From positions 1 to 51,229 of the IMG/VR virus record IMGVR_UViG_3300043496_000117: DNA of 51,229 bases. One strand, 5' to 3'. Each line of letters opens with the position of its first letter. The first letter of the stretch is position 1. The notes below the pieces were generated by a model. The model did no database searches. It had not been told where the DNA came from and saw nothing but the letters and a program-made list of their open reading frames with translations. Below are positions 1 through 6,611 of the stretch, in pieces. The position numbers and the translations under genes were made by a program. This DNA is from a virus.

Positions 1-14
1 GAGGATGAAAACAA

Positions 15-239
15 ATGAACGAGCCAACGAGAGTAAGCCTGAACGGCGGGGTGTATCCTAACGAGAACGGCACGTGGCGCGTCTGCTGCTGGTTCAGCGA
101 GATCACGACCGAAGTCGAGGCCAACCATGTCTCGCAGTGGCTGACCAAGCTGTTGCAGAACAACATCTCGCAAGGCCCGCCGCCGCAGGTTGCCGAAGCG
201 CCGCAGCCGCAGGCGACTAACGGCGCAGCCCAGCCGTGA
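15..239 (+). CDS. small hypothetical protein, early arm
   Basis: Encodes 74 aa and I do not recognise the family. The ATG has a GAGG Shine-Dalgarno at the first bases of the window, so the true upstream region may be cut off. The N-terminal two thirds look folded (alternating hydrophobic strands, WRVCCWF near residues 22-28), and the last 20 residues are a Pro/Gln/Ala-rich tail likely to be disordered. The next gene starts inside its stop codon (GTGA), so it is the first visible member of a rightward, translationally coupled set. Confidence 0.7.
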   Translation: MNEPTRVSLNGGVYPNENGTWRVCCWFSEITTEVEANHVSQWLTKLLQNNISQGPPPQVAEAPQPQATNGAAQP

Positions 240-394
240 GGCTGGACGAGGAGATGTCGAAGCACTGGTTCGGCCTGCCACTGCATCTGCGCAAGCGGTG
301 GTGGGACGAGACCGAGTACGGCAAGAAGCCGCCCAGCGAAGAACTCAAGCAGGCGGTCAAAGACGCCATCGAGAAAAAGAGTCATGTCGATTGA
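236..394 (+). CDS. small charged hypothetical protein
   Basis: A 52-aa frame that fills the gap between its neighbours exactly. It starts with GTG overlapping the previous stop (GTGA) and ends inside the next gene (ATG at 384). An internal ATG at 254, preceded by GAGGAG, would give 46 aa. The product is helical and charged, with a core of the type LRKRWWDETEYGKKPP followed by EELKQAVKDAIEKK. Function unknown. The coupled overlaps at both ends are the main support that it is a real gene. Confidence 0.6.
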   Translation: MRLDEEMSKHWFGLPLHLRKRWWDETEYGKKPPSEELKQAVKDAIEKKSHVD

Positions 395-569
395 TATCGC
401 GATGGTGCACGACAACTCCACCGGCGAGGTGATGGTGCACAAGGCTGACTGCCCGGTGGCCCGCCGGATGGCGGAGGAAGGCCATCCGGTCATGACGATG
501 CTGGGCTGCCAGAAGGTGCCCGACGATTACAAGTGGCACTCCTGTCTCGACAGGTCGCTCCGTGAGTGA
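384..569 (+). CDS. small hypothetical protein with three Cys
   Basis: 61 aa, starting with ATG inside the end of the preceding frame and ending 8 nt inside the following nuclease-like gene. It contains the pattern VHKADCPVARRM, then LGCQKVPDDYKWHSC, so Cys24, Cys42 and Cys54 and several His could bind a metal, but no named zinc-finger spacing is met. Function unknown. Position in the coupled early run suggests a host-takeover or accessory role (inference). Confidence 0.65.
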   Translation: MSIDIAMVHDNSTGEVMVHKADCPVARRMAEEGHPVMTMLGCQKVPDDYKWHSCLDRSLRE

Positions 570-954
570 TGGCGAACTCCGCAAGATCTTCCGCAAGCAC
601 TTGACCGGGTTCGATCTGCTGGCGGTCGAGACCGGCGGCACCACCAGCGGCGTGCCGGATATCAACTACGCCGCGCCCGGCGATATCGAGGGCTGGGTCG
701 AGTGCAAGAAAGCCGACCACTGGCGCTGCACGATTCGGCCGATGCAAATCGGCTGGTGTGAGCGGCGGCTGCGCTACAACAAGCGGGTGTTCTGCGCGGT
801 GCGCCGGGCCGATGACGAACTCTGGCTGTTTCACGCCAGCCAGATGCGCTACCTCACGACCGAACGGGTCGACGCGCTGCCGCGGCTGGGACACTGGACC
901 GGCGGCGCAGCCCGGTGGGACTGGGCCGCCGTTCAACAGTTGCTGCTAGGCTGA
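562..954 (+). CDS. VRR-NUC-like PD-(D/E)XK nuclease
   Basis: 130 aa, GTG start overlapping the previous stop. The nuclease core is readable: Glu23, then SGVPDIN with Asp33, then GWVECKK with Glu47-x-Lys49, and a helix with Gln62. This is the E...D...ExK arrangement of VRR-NUC/Holliday-junction-resolvase-like PD-(D/E)XK enzymes, which are common in phages and often occur in the same genome as a small SNF2 helicase, as here (7428-8885). Likely acts on branched or flapped DNA during replication or recombination (family knowledge). Its last 9 nt overlap the end of the leftward 53-aa gene, so the two are convergent. Confidence 0.75.
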   Translation: MSDGELRKIFRKHLTGFDLLAVETGGTTSGVPDINYAAPGDIEGWVECKKADHWRCTIRPMQIGWCERRLRYNKRVFCAVRRADDELWLFHASQMRYLTTERVDALPRLGHWTGGAARWDWAAVQQLLLG

Positions 955-1107
955 CTCCTTCAGCACCAGCCCAAAGCGTTGCGACAACTCCTGCTCCAGC
1001 TGCTTGAGCAGTCTGGCTTGGAGTTCGGCTTGATCCATCACATGAGTGGATCGAAGCCCGTTGATGAGGAGCATCAGTTCCTCTTTCTTGACTTGGCTGA
1101 TCTGCAT
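946..1107 (-). CDS. leftward 53-aa helical protein
   Basis: The only leftward gene of the early arm. ATG at 1107 follows AAAGGAA at good spacing and sits about 30 nt downstream of the leftward half of a symmetric divergent promoter region. The product is almost entirely helical and amphipathic, with repeated QAELQARLLKQLEQEL-type heptads at residues 26-41, so a short coiled coil or dimer is likely. I do not recognise it. Its isolation and divergent promoter suggest a regulator, for example an antirepressor or modulator (inference). Its transcript would run antisense into the nuclease gene 562-954. Confidence 0.6.
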   Translation of the reverse strand: MQISQVKKEELMLLINGLRSTHVMDQAELQARLLKQLEQELSQRFGLVLKESA

Positions 1108-1139
1108 TCGATTCCTTTCTGTCTTGTTTCAGTATCAGC

Positions 1140-1168
1140 ACTCTAGCACAGTCAGAAATAGAAGTCAA
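1140..1168 (-). promoter_or_regulatory. leftward sigma70-type promoter
   Basis: On the minus strand, TTGACT (1168-1163) is followed after 17 nt by TAGAGT (1145-1140). The -10 differs from its rightward twin by one base (TAGAGT against TATAGT), which should make the leftward promoter weaker. It drives the 53-aa gene 946-1107. Confidence 0.7.
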
Positions 1169-1201
1169 CAATTAATTTTCATCTTATTAGAAAATGACCT
1201 G

Positions 1202-1230
1202 TTGACTTCTCAAATTGGCTGTGCTATAGT
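1202..1230 (+). promoter_or_regulatory. rightward sigma70-type promoter
   Basis: TTGACT (1202-1207), 17-nt spacer, TATAGT (1225-1230). It is close to consensus and is the best example of the phage promoter family whose spacer ends GGCTGTGC. It drives the gene at 1261 and the coupled genes behind it. Confidence 0.8.
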
Positions 1231-1260
1231 TCGGATACTGAAACAAGAAAGGAGTCTGCT

Positions 1261-1455
1261 ATGCGAGTTCAAATCCCTGCATACACCGACAGGTGGATGA
1301 TGGGTGACCGATACGGCGAAGTCGTCAAGGTCACCAAGTACAAGCCGCGCGCCAAGCGCGGCAAGGAAGATCCCTACAAGGAGATCGCGCACGTCAAGCT
1401 GGACAAGTCAGGCAAGACGATGAAGTTCATGTTCGATGACTGCACGGTGCTGTGA
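1261..1455 (+). CDS. small basic hypothetical protein
   Basis: 64 aa. ATG preceded by GAAAGGAG at 7-8 nt, directly downstream of the strong rightward promoter. It is Lys/Arg-rich (KYKPRAKRGKEDPYKE), with an N-terminal strand-rich part and the ending MKFMFDDCTVL. A small nucleic-acid-binding or beta-barrel protein is possible but not shown. As the first gene behind the strongest early promoter it is likely one of the earliest and most abundant products (inference). Confidence 0.7.
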   Translation: MRVQIPAYTDRWMMGDRYGEVVKVTKYKPRAKRGKEDPYKEIAHVKLDKSGKTMKFMFDDCTVL

Positions 1456-1757
1456 TGGCAACGCTCAGACACGTCAAGGCACTGGCCAAGGTTCTCGGCG
1501 CGAAGGTCGAGGACGACAAGATCGGCAACACCCATGAGTGCCGGGTCGAATCTCCGCACCGCAAGTACTGGTGCGAAGGCGACGTCCACGAACTGATCGC
1601 CTGCACCAACCGGCCATGGAAGCCGGACTACGCCGACCTGCTCAGCCGCATGGGCTACGGTCTTGCCGACTGCATCGGAGAGTGTGAGTGGTGCGACGGA
1701 GACGACATCGGCTGCGGCGAGCGTGTCATCGAGCCATGGAAGAATAACAATGAGTGA
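1455..1757 (+). CDS. hypothetical protein with Cys pairs
   Basis: 100 aa from the ATG at 1455, which overlaps the preceding stop (TGATG). A GTG one codon earlier is possible. The second half contains DCIGECEWCDGDDIGCGE, four Cys at short spacing of which EC-x2-C could be half of a zinc-binding knuckle. Function unknown. It overlaps the next gene by 8 nt, so it belongs to the operon begun at 1261. Confidence 0.7.
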   Translation: MATLRHVKALAKVLGAKVEDDKIGNTHECRVESPHRKYWCEGDVHELIACTNRPWKPDYADLLSRMGYGLADCIGECEWCDGDDIGCGERVIEPWKNNNE

Positions 1758-1935
1758 TCCGATGGCAGCAATCCGTAAATACTTCACCGTTGAGGACGCG
1801 CCACGTCAGAATGGCAAGTGGCTAATCGTCTGCGAGAAGTGCGGCGACATGTGGCACCTCGACAAAAATTCCAAGGCCGTCGGCAACGTGCTGCACCTTC
1901 TGAACCACGCCCGCGGCCACGACAAGAAAAAGTAA
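1750..1935 (+). CDS. small zinc-finger-like protein
   Basis: 61 aa. ATG at 1750 lies inside the end of the previous gene. A longer frame from 1663 only reads through that gene and is not preferred. The sequence has CEKCG (Cys-x2-Cys) followed about 22 residues later by LLNHARGH (His-x4-His), a C2H2-type arrangement with a long finger loop, then a Lys tail. A small DNA- or protein-binding zinc finger is the natural reading. The target is unknown. Confidence 0.65.
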   Translation: MSDPMAAIRKYFTVEDAPRQNGKWLIVCEKCGDMWHLDKNSKAVGNVLHLLNHARGHDKKK

Positions 1936-1945
1936 CCACAGCCTA

Positions 1946-1973
1946 TTGACTTCTTTTCTGGCTGCGCTATATC
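1946..1973 (+). promoter_or_regulatory. early promoter, second copy of the family
   Basis: TTGACT (1946-1951), 16-nt spacer ending GGCTGCGC, then TATATC (1968-1973). It shares TTGACTTCT and the GGCTGYGCTATA block with the promoter at 1202-1230 but lacks the flanking dyad arm. It drives the genes from 1999. Confidence 0.65.
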
Positions 1974-1998
1974 ACGCTTACCACCACAGGAGATGAAC

Positions 1999-2190
1999 AT
2001 GAGACTGGTTCAGAAGACGGTAATACGACTCACCAAAGTTGACGGCACGCAACACGACATCGTGCTCAATTATGATGATGCTTGCACAGAGGTCATCGCC
2101 CAAGCCGCAACGCAGCTGATCCATCGCCACACTTTGATGGACGGCGACGGCGTCATGGTCATCACCGCCGACGTCGAGGAGGATGACTGA
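1999..2190 (+). CDS. small acidic hypothetical protein
   Basis: 63 aa. The Shine-Dalgarno AGGAG ends at 1992, directly against an ATG at 1993. The ATG at 1999, 6 nt further on, has the proper spacing and is chosen. The protein has a strand-turn-strand N-terminus, a helix rich in Ala, and an acidic end (ITADVEEDD). Not recognised. It resembles the following gene in size and in its final layout (LSPGD/LMDGD-like turn before a terminal strand), so the two may be distant paralogues (weak inference). Confidence 0.65.
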   Translation: MRLVQKTVIRLTKVDGTQHDIVLNYDDACTEVIAQAATQLIHRHTLMDGDGVMVITADVEEDD

Positions 2191-2191
2191 C

Positions 2192-2365
2192 ATGAAGATC
2201 GCCATCGAACTCTACAACAGCAGCGACTGCTCGCTGGATTCCTGCGTCATCACCGTGACTGAAGGTGACGACGTTGCCGCCGCCATTGCTGACGAGATGC
2301 ACCGGCTCTTGCGGGAGTGGGTGCTGTCGCCCGGCGATATCATCAAGATCGTGGAGCTACACTGA
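2192..2365 (+). CDS. small hypothetical protein
   Basis: 57 aa from the ATG at 2192. An in-frame ATG at 2183 abuts the GAGGAGG Shine-Dalgarno (2176-2182) and would be too close, whereas 2192 sits 9 nt away. It has alternating strands, a central helix (AAAIADEMHRLLREW) and a final GDIIKIVELH. Function unknown. It starts one base after the preceding stop and shares its own stop with the next start (TGATG). Confidence 0.65.
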   Translation: MKIAIELYNSSDCSLDSCVITVTEGDDVAAAIADEMHRLLREWVLSPGDIIKIVELH

Positions 2366-2592
2366 TGAGACCGCACGACCACCCGGCCTATGACGATGCC
2401 ATGCAGCAAGCCGTTCGGCTTGCTGCCCGCGGCACCACCGCTGCCGTCTATATCGAAGACGGCAAGATGTTTGTCTGTGCTGCGGGCCAGCGCCCGCCAC
2501 AGGTGAACACCGTCTGCATCGCCCAGCGATGGGACGACAAGACCGTGCAGCTGCGCTTCGACGGTGCGCAATCCGAATGGGTGAAGATATGA
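2365..2592 (+). CDS. small hypothetical protein
   Basis: 75 aa from the ATG overlapping the previous stop (TGATG). The longer upstream frame from 2317 overlaps a real gene and is rejected. The protein has an N-terminal helix, then strand-rich sequence around VYIEDGKMFVCAAG and a Trp-containing end. Not recognised. It is coupled to the next gene by ATGA. Confidence 0.65.
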   Translation: MRPHDHPAYDDAMQQAVRLAARGTTAAVYIEDGKMFVCAAGQRPPQVNTVCIAQRWDDKTVQLRFDGAQSEWVKI

Positions 2593-2906
2593 AAGTCACC
2601 GCCCTGCACCCGCTGCTGACGCGCGAGCACCTTGGGTACATCCCCGACATCCTGCTCGACAGCGATCCGCGGCCGATGAAGGAACAGATCAGCGACCGTT
2701 ATAGCTACGGCGGCGGCTGGCACCCGATGAGCGGCATGACGCTGCACGACGGCAGCACGCTGCACTTCCCCGGCGATCCGCCGTTCCATCCGGTGGCGAA
2801 GATCGAACTGGAGGATGGCCGCAGCGAGGTCGCTTACCTCTACGAGCACGACTTCGTCGCGATCATTCAGGCCGACGGCACGTTCGAAGTATCGAGGATG
2901 GACTGA
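2589..2906 (+). CDS. hypothetical protein
   Basis: 105 aa, ATG overlapping the previous stop (ATGA). A longer frame from 2529 lies in coding sequence of the neighbour and is rejected. It is rich in Gly, His and Pro in the middle (YGGGWHPMSGM, then HFPGDPPFHP), followed by strands and an acidic patch. No catalytic motif is visible. Its stop overlaps the start of the large gene at 2906. Confidence 0.65.
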   Translation: MKVTALHPLLTREHLGYIPDILLDSDPRPMKEQISDRYSYGGGWHPMSGMTLHDGSTLHFPGDPPFHPVAKIELEDGRSEVAYLYEHDFVAIIQADGTFEVSRMD

Positions 2907-3946
2907 TGACTCTCGCCGACGATCTGATTCGTGAATGGCAGCGGCCGGTCTATCGCGAGATCGACAAGAACAACTGGCTGGCCACGCACGTTGCGCAGGC
3001 CCGCAAGTTCGTGATCGATGAAGGCATGTCGTCGTTCATGGCGGATCTCGGCTATGTCAGCCTCAACGCCTGCAAGACCATCGCCGCGCGCACGCACCTC
3101 GTCGAGAGCATGCGCAAGCTGGCCCGGCTGCCGCATGCTGTGACGTGGATCGAGTACGACAAGCAGGCGCACCGGCGGCGCGTCAAGGAAGCCTACCACC
3201 CGGACATCGTGGCGGAGGCCGACAGCGTGCCTGACCGCTCCGGCTGGCTCTTGATGCAGCACCCGAAGCTGGAGACCGTCTTCATGGCGATCCACTGCAC
3301 CAGCCATTCGTGGGACGGCGCGAACAAGCGGCAGGCTTACCCGAACGCCAGCCAGTTCGCCTATGCGTGGACGTCGGACGAGACGATCCCGCCGTGGCCG
3401 CGCGATCCGTTCTATCACAGCAACCAGCCGTGCCGGGTCGATCCCGGCGACCCGGAGTTGCTGGCAACGCCGTCCGGCATCATGACGGGTGTGCTGGATT
3501 ACCAGACCGAATCGTTCTCGGTCATTGCGGCCCCGCACATCGGCAAGGAAGCGGGAGAGAAGTTCAAGCGAATGGCCAACAGGTTCTTCAACCCGTTGGG
3601 CGAAATGGCGCACGACGCGCGGTACCTGTGGTCGCTGCTGGCGACCATCAACGACCTGCCGACGTCGATGGCCATCGTCAAGCCGTCCAAGGGTTACGTC
3701 TCCCGCGGCAGCTACAAGAAATTCTCTGAGCACACCGTGGTCTCGCTGACGGTCCCGGCCAAGCGGTACAAGACCGTGGCCAAACGCGCCATTGCCATCG
3801 CCCGGCGGCGTGGTCATTCGGTGCGCGGCCACTGGCGAATCAACCGCTTCCATGCCGGAGAGCGGATCTGGATCCGTGAGCATGTCCGCGGCGATACGTC
3901 AATGGGCTTTGTCACCCACGATTATGAAGTCCACCATGAAAATTAG
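2906..3946 (+). CDS. conserved-looking phage protein of unknown function
   Basis: 346 aa, the second largest gene of the early arm, coupled to the previous one by TGATG. The N-terminal half is mostly helical, the middle has Trp/Pro-rich loops, and the C-terminus (about residues 295-346) is a compact basic block with GHSVRGHWR, then ERIWIREHVRGDTSMGFVTHDYEV. That C-terminal block resembles a segment seen in other proteobacterial phage proteins of unknown function. The Arg/His-rich block suggests nucleic-acid contact (inference). A new promoter lies directly after its stop, so it ends the second transcription unit. Confidence 0.75.
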   Translation: MTLADDLIREWQRPVYREIDKNNWLATHVAQARKFVIDEGMSSFMADLGYVSLNACKTIAARTHLVESMRKLARLPHAVTWIEYDKQAHRRRVKEAYHPDIVAEADSVPDRSGWLLMQHPKLETVFMAIHCTSHSWDGANKRQAYPNASQFAYAWTSDETIPPWPRDPFYHSNQPCRVDPGDPELLATPSGIMTGVLDYQTESFSVIAAPHIGKEAGEKFKRMANRFFNPLGEMAHDARYLWSLLATINDLPTSMAIVKPSKGYVSRGSYKKFSEHTVVSLTVPAKRYKTVAKRAIAIARRRGHSVRGHWRINRFHAGERIWIREHVRGDTSMGFVTHDYEVHHEN

Positions 3947-3949
3947 CTG

Positions 3950-3977
3950 TTGACTTCTTTAACGGCTGTGGTACCAT
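3950..3977 (+). promoter_or_regulatory. early promoter, third copy of the family
   Basis: TTGACT (3950-3955), 16-nt spacer ending GGCTGTGG, then TACCAT (3972-3977). The TTGACTTCTTT and GGCTGTG blocks match the copy at 1946. The leader contains CCACCACAG, also present in the leader of that second copy. The -10 is poorer (4 of 6), so this is likely the weakest of the three good copies. It drives the long coupled run from 4013. Confidence 0.6.
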
Positions 3978-4012
3978 GACTTTATTGAAACCCACCACAG
4001 AGAGACTGCCCC

Positions 4013-4474
4013 ATGATTCCTTTCGTCAAGACCGACGGCGGCCGTGCCGACGCCGGGTTCACCAACAAGAAGACCACAGGAGATTGCGTTACCCGCGCGG
4101 TCGCCATCGCCAGCGGTCGGCCCTACATCGAGGTCTACGCCGAACTGGCTGAGATCAACCAGCGCATGCCGATCACCAAGCGCCGCAAGGCCAAGGGTGT
4201 CGCCGGGCGGCTTACCGCCTCGCACGGCATCTACACCAAGTCGAAGCTGTTCAAGGACTACATGGCGCTGAACGGTTTCGAGTGGACCCCGACGATGCGG
4301 ATCGGCAGCGGCTGTCTGGTGCACGTCCGCGCCAGCGAACTGCCCAAGACCGGCAGGCTGGTGCTGCGGTTGTCCAAGCACTGCGCCGCGGTGGTCGATG
4401 GGATCTTGATGGACGCTTACGACTGCTCGCGTGATGGGACGCGCGCTGTGTACGGATACTGGAGACTGAAGTGA
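4013..4474 (+). CDS. papain-like cysteine peptidase (predicted)
   Basis: 153 aa. It contains the pattern GDCVTRAVAIASGRPYIEVY at residues 23-42, with Cys25 heading a helix, and near the end SKHCAAVVDGILMDAYD with His123 and Asp134 or Asp137. A Cys at the start of a buried helix followed by a late His and Asp in strands is the papain/C39-like order, and small proteins of this kind are known from phages. A peptidase or transglutaminase-like activity on host proteins is a reasonable guess. No substrate can be read. The ATG has an AGAGA-type ribosome site and the gene leads the third early unit. Confidence 0.55.
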   Translation: MIPFVKTDGGRADAGFTNKKTTGDCVTRAVAIASGRPYIEVYAELAEINQRMPITKRRKAKGVAGRLTASHGIYTKSKLFKDYMALNGFEWTPTMRIGSGCLVHVRASELPKTGRLVLRLSKHCAAVVDGILMDAYDCSRDGTRAVYGYWRLK

Positions 4475-4887
4475 AGGTTTATCTGGCGGCGAAGTTCGAA
4501 TTGAAAAACACCATGCGACAAGCCCGCGATTTGCTGCAACGCGACGGCCATATCATCACGTCGCGCTGGATCGATGTCGAGCATCAGGAAGACAGTTCGC
4601 ACACCGTCACTGACGCGCTGCGCGTGGAGTACGCCATTATGGATGTCGAGGACGTGCTCAAGGCCGATGTGCTGGTGGCGTTTGCGAATCCACGCAGCGA
4701 GCCGGGCATTGGCGGCGGACGGCATGTCGAGTTCGGCATCGCGCTGCACGCCAGCAAGAAGATTGTCGTGGTCGGCCACAAGGGCGAGCACATCTTCCAT
4801 TGGTGGCCCGGCATTGATTTCGTGGATGGCTTTATCGAACTGGCGGACCTGCTGGAGCAGTACGATGGCAAAATTCAAGCCGGGTGA
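4471..4887 (+). CDS. nucleoside 2-deoxyribosyltransferase-like protein
   Basis: 138 aa, GTG start overlapping the previous stop (GTGA). The family pattern is clear: MKVYLAAKFE at the N-terminus, TSRWID at 30-35, a DVLKADVLVAF strand at 61-71, and GGGRHVEFGIAL at 81-92 with Glu87 in the place of the catalytic nucleophile. The end has VVVGHKGEHIFHWWPGI. Such enzymes exchange bases between deoxynucleosides or hydrolyse the N-glycosidic bond, and phages use relatives in nucleotide salvage or DNA base modification. With the MazG-like gene at 5517 it points to control of the nucleotide pool (inference). Confidence 0.8.
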   Translation: MKVYLAAKFELKNTMRQARDLLQRDGHIITSRWIDVEHQEDSSHTVTDALRVEYAIMDVEDVLKADVLVAFANPRSEPGIGGGRHVEFGIALHASKKIVVVGHKGEHIFHWWPGIDFVDGFIELADLLEQYDGKIQAG

Positions 4888-5191
4888 ATCGGTCGTCTGC
4901 ATCAACGATGATTTTGGCTGGGCGCGCAAGAAGTACCGCCCGACCAGCATCACCTTCCCGGTGCGCGGCAAGTGCTACGTGGTGCGTGCCTACGTCTGCG
5001 GTGGCAGTCACCCTGCCATTGTGTTGCAAGGCATAACCAATTCGCCGGTCGTCTACAACGACGGCCGGATTCGCGAAGCCGGGTTCTGGGACGAGCGGTT
5101 CGAACGCGCGCCGGGGATCGAGAGCCTGAAGCAGATCGCCGACGAACTCACGCATGGCTTTCCGAGAGTGCGGGAGAAAGAGGATGTATGA
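4865..5191 (+). CDS. small hypothetical protein, beta-rich
   Basis: 108 aa from the ATG at 4865, inside the end of the deoxyribosyltransferase-like gene and preceded by GGAG. A longer frame from 4574 runs over that gene and is rejected. It begins MAKFKPGESVVCIND, a start typical of small SH3-like or beta-barrel phage proteins, and ends in a basic helix. Function unknown. It is coupled by ATGA to the next gene. Confidence 0.65.
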   Translation: MAKFKPGESVVCINDDFGWARKKYRPTSITFPVRGKCYVVRAYVCGGSHPAIVLQGITNSPVVYNDGRIREAGFWDERFERAPGIESLKQIADELTHGFPRVREKEDV

Positions 5192-5520
5192 GCAGGCGGA
5201 ACAAAACGCCGGAGGACAACTGGATCAAGGTCAAGCGCCGCCGCATGGCGGAGCAGCAAGGTTGGCTGTGCCACTGGTGCGGCACGCTGATGAATGAGAT
5301 CCCAGACGATCCGATGCAGGTCAGCCTCGATGAGATCGTGCCCCGCCACATGGGTGGCGTGGCGCGTCATGGAAACTACGTCGCCGCGCACCGGCGCTGC
5401 AATGACACCCGGCACCCGGAGATGAATCGGCGCAAGTGGTCTGAACCAAAGCTTGTCGCCACCACCGGCGAGACCGAGACCGAGTCTCCGTTCGCCATAC
5501 TGAAAGGAAAGATAACGTGA
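5188..5520 (+). CDS. HNH-type endonuclease-like protein, variant active site
   Basis: 110 aa. ATG overlaps the previous stop (ATGA). The HNH layout is visible: WLCHWCG (Cys28, Cys31), SLDEIVPRHMGG (48-57), NYVAAHRRCN (63-72) and a further His in DTRH. The first catalytic His of the usual D-H-x2-P motif is replaced by Glu49 (DEIVP), while Asn63 and His68 are kept. It may be a divergent nicking or packaging-associated nuclease, or an inactive relative. HNH proteins often sit near terminases, but this one is in the early arm, which fits a free-standing nuclease better. Confidence 0.7.
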   Translation: MSRRNKTPEDNWIKVKRRRMAEQQGWLCHWCGTLMNEIPDDPMQVSLDEIVPRHMGGVARHGNYVAAHRRCNDTRHPEMNRRKWSEPKLVATTGETETESPFAILKGKIT

Positions 5521-5849
5521 AGTCTCTTAGCTTAATCGATCTGCGCATGGCCGACATAGCGCGAGAGAAGGTGTGGGATCCCGACGACCTGATCACGCTG
5601 ACCTACCGCAGCACCGAACTGGCCGGTGAGGTCGGCGAGGCTTGCAACGTAGTCAAGAAGCTGGAGCGCGAGCGTCTCGGCATCCGCGGCTCACGCGCCA
5701 CCAAGGAACAGCTGGCCGAAGAACTGGCCGACGTCATCATCTGCGTCGATCTGCTGGCGATGGAGTTCAACATCGATCTCAGTGAAGCCGTGCGCGCCAA
5801 GTTCAACGCGACGTCCGTGAAGTACGACCTGCCAACGAGGCTGCCATGA
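5517..5849 (+). CDS. MazG-like nucleotide pyrophosphohydrolase
   Basis: 110 aa, GTG start overlapping the previous stop (GTGA), with the end of the HNH-like gene (GAAAGG) as ribosome site. The metal-binding motif of the all-alpha NTP-PPase superfamily is present: STELAGEVGEACN (Glu34, Glu38 and Glu41) and AEELADVIICVDLLA (Glu69 and Asp72). Family members hydrolyse (d)NTPs to monophosphates, and phage versions are thought to clean the nucleotide pool or lower host alarmone levels. Length is usual for single-domain MazG-like proteins. It is coupled to the next gene by ATGA. Confidence 0.8.
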   Translation: MKSLSLIDLRMADIAREKVWDPDDLITLTYRSTELAGEVGEACNVVKKLERERLGIRGSRATKEQLAEELADVIICVDLLAMEFNIDLSEAVRAKFNATSVKYDLPTRLP

Positions 5850-6403
5850 CCTCTACCGAACCACCGGATGATCGCGGCGGCGCACGCGATACCGATCCCA
5901 TCACGTCGTACATCGCGGCGAATAACATACACGCCATCTCGGCCTTGCAGCGCGGCACGCTGACGGCGCTGCGCTATGCCGACAAGTATCCGCAGCAATG
6001 CATGACGGCGTTCGACGTTGCTCGCCAGCTTGGCCGGGACGAAGCGCGGGACAGCTACTCGCCGCGCATGCGCAGGCTGAATCGGATGGGCTTGATCATG
6101 TACATCTGCAAGCGCCCGTGCGCGAACGCAGCCAAGAAGATGGTGCCAATGCTGGCCTACCGGCTGCGCAAGCCGGGCGACCCAAAGCTGATGCTGTCGC
6201 CGTACAACCAGACCCTGTTCACCAAGACCCTCGCCGGGTATCGCGATCTCATGGACGATGAGCGCGCGGAGTTCATGAAGAAATGCGCCGGTCCGATCAC
6301 GGCCGACCACACCCTGCTGCTTTGGCGGCGGATGAAGGAGCCGGAGAAGGCGCAGTTTCTGGAATGGATCAACAGCCCGGACCGCGGGATGGGAGGAAAC
6401 TGA
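5846..6403 (+). CDS. winged-helix DNA-binding protein (predicted)
   Basis: 185 aa. After a short disordered N-terminus, residues 15-90 follow a winged-helix pattern: ARDTDPITSYIAANNI, a helix RGTLTALRYA, then MTAFDVARQLGRDEARDSYSPRMRRLNRMGLI, which reads as helix-turn-recognition helix-wing with the common SPRM-RRL-x2-MGLI ending. The C-terminal half is basic and helical with WRRMKEPEKAQFLEWI. It may be a phage regulator or a replication-initiation accessory factor. It lies mid-operon, so autoregulation at its own promoter is not evident. Confidence 0.6.
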   Translation: MTSTEPPDDRGGARDTDPITSYIAANNIHAISALQRGTLTALRYADKYPQQCMTAFDVARQLGRDEARDSYSPRMRRLNRMGLIMYICKRPCANAAKKMVPMLAYRLRKPGDPKLMLSPYNQTLFTKTLAGYRDLMDDERAEFMKKCAGPITADHTLLLWRRMKEPEKAQFLEWINSPDRGMGGN

Positions 6404-6404
6404 A

Positions 6405-6611
6405 GTGAGGAAGTTCGATTTCAGTGAGGATGTTATCCTGAACACGCCGATTGCAGAGGGTGTTGCGGTGTTCTTCTGCCCCAGCCCTGACTGCAACCGG
6501 CCGCATCTGCTGCTGCTCGACGAGGACGATCAACCGATGGCGCACTTTGTCGTCGGCGACGACTTTTTTACCGAACTGTCGACGGCCATGCAACGAAGGA
6601 AGAATCAGTGA
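6405..6611 (+). CDS. small acidic hypothetical protein
   Basis: 68 aa, GTG start with GGGAGGAAACTGAA upstream, one base after the previous stop. It has a CPSPDCNRPH segment near residue 30 and strands rich in Phe and Val. The fold could be a small beta sandwich. Not recognised. It overlaps the next gene by GTGA. Confidence 0.6.
   Translation: MRKFDFSEDVILNTPIAEGVAVFFCPSPDCNRPHLLLLDEDDQPMAHFVVGDDFFTELSTAMQRRKNQ

Larger units (their letters stand above)
1122..1248. promoter_or_regulatory. 127-bp divergent promoter/operator dyad
   Basis: Two 49-nt arms (1122-1170 and 1200-1248) are inverted copies matching at 40 of 49 positions, around a 29-nt AT-rich centre that itself carries ATTTTC (1175-1180) and GAAAAT (1190-1195). 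Outer and inner symmetry share the same centre, 1185. Each arm holds a -35, a -10 and a leader beginning GATACTGAAACAAGA followed by AGAAAGGA. Identical leaders on both transcripts would let one factor control both directions. Confidence 0.8.

Noticed and set aside
2867-3883. 338-codon minus-strand frame
   Set aside because: Antisense to the coupled 346-aa gene; Arg/Val/Asp-rich composition typical of a GC-rich shadow frame.
5188-5520. HNH gene considered as a homing endonuclease in an intron
   Set aside because: It is in a coupled operon, with no interrupted gene or intron-like sequence around it.
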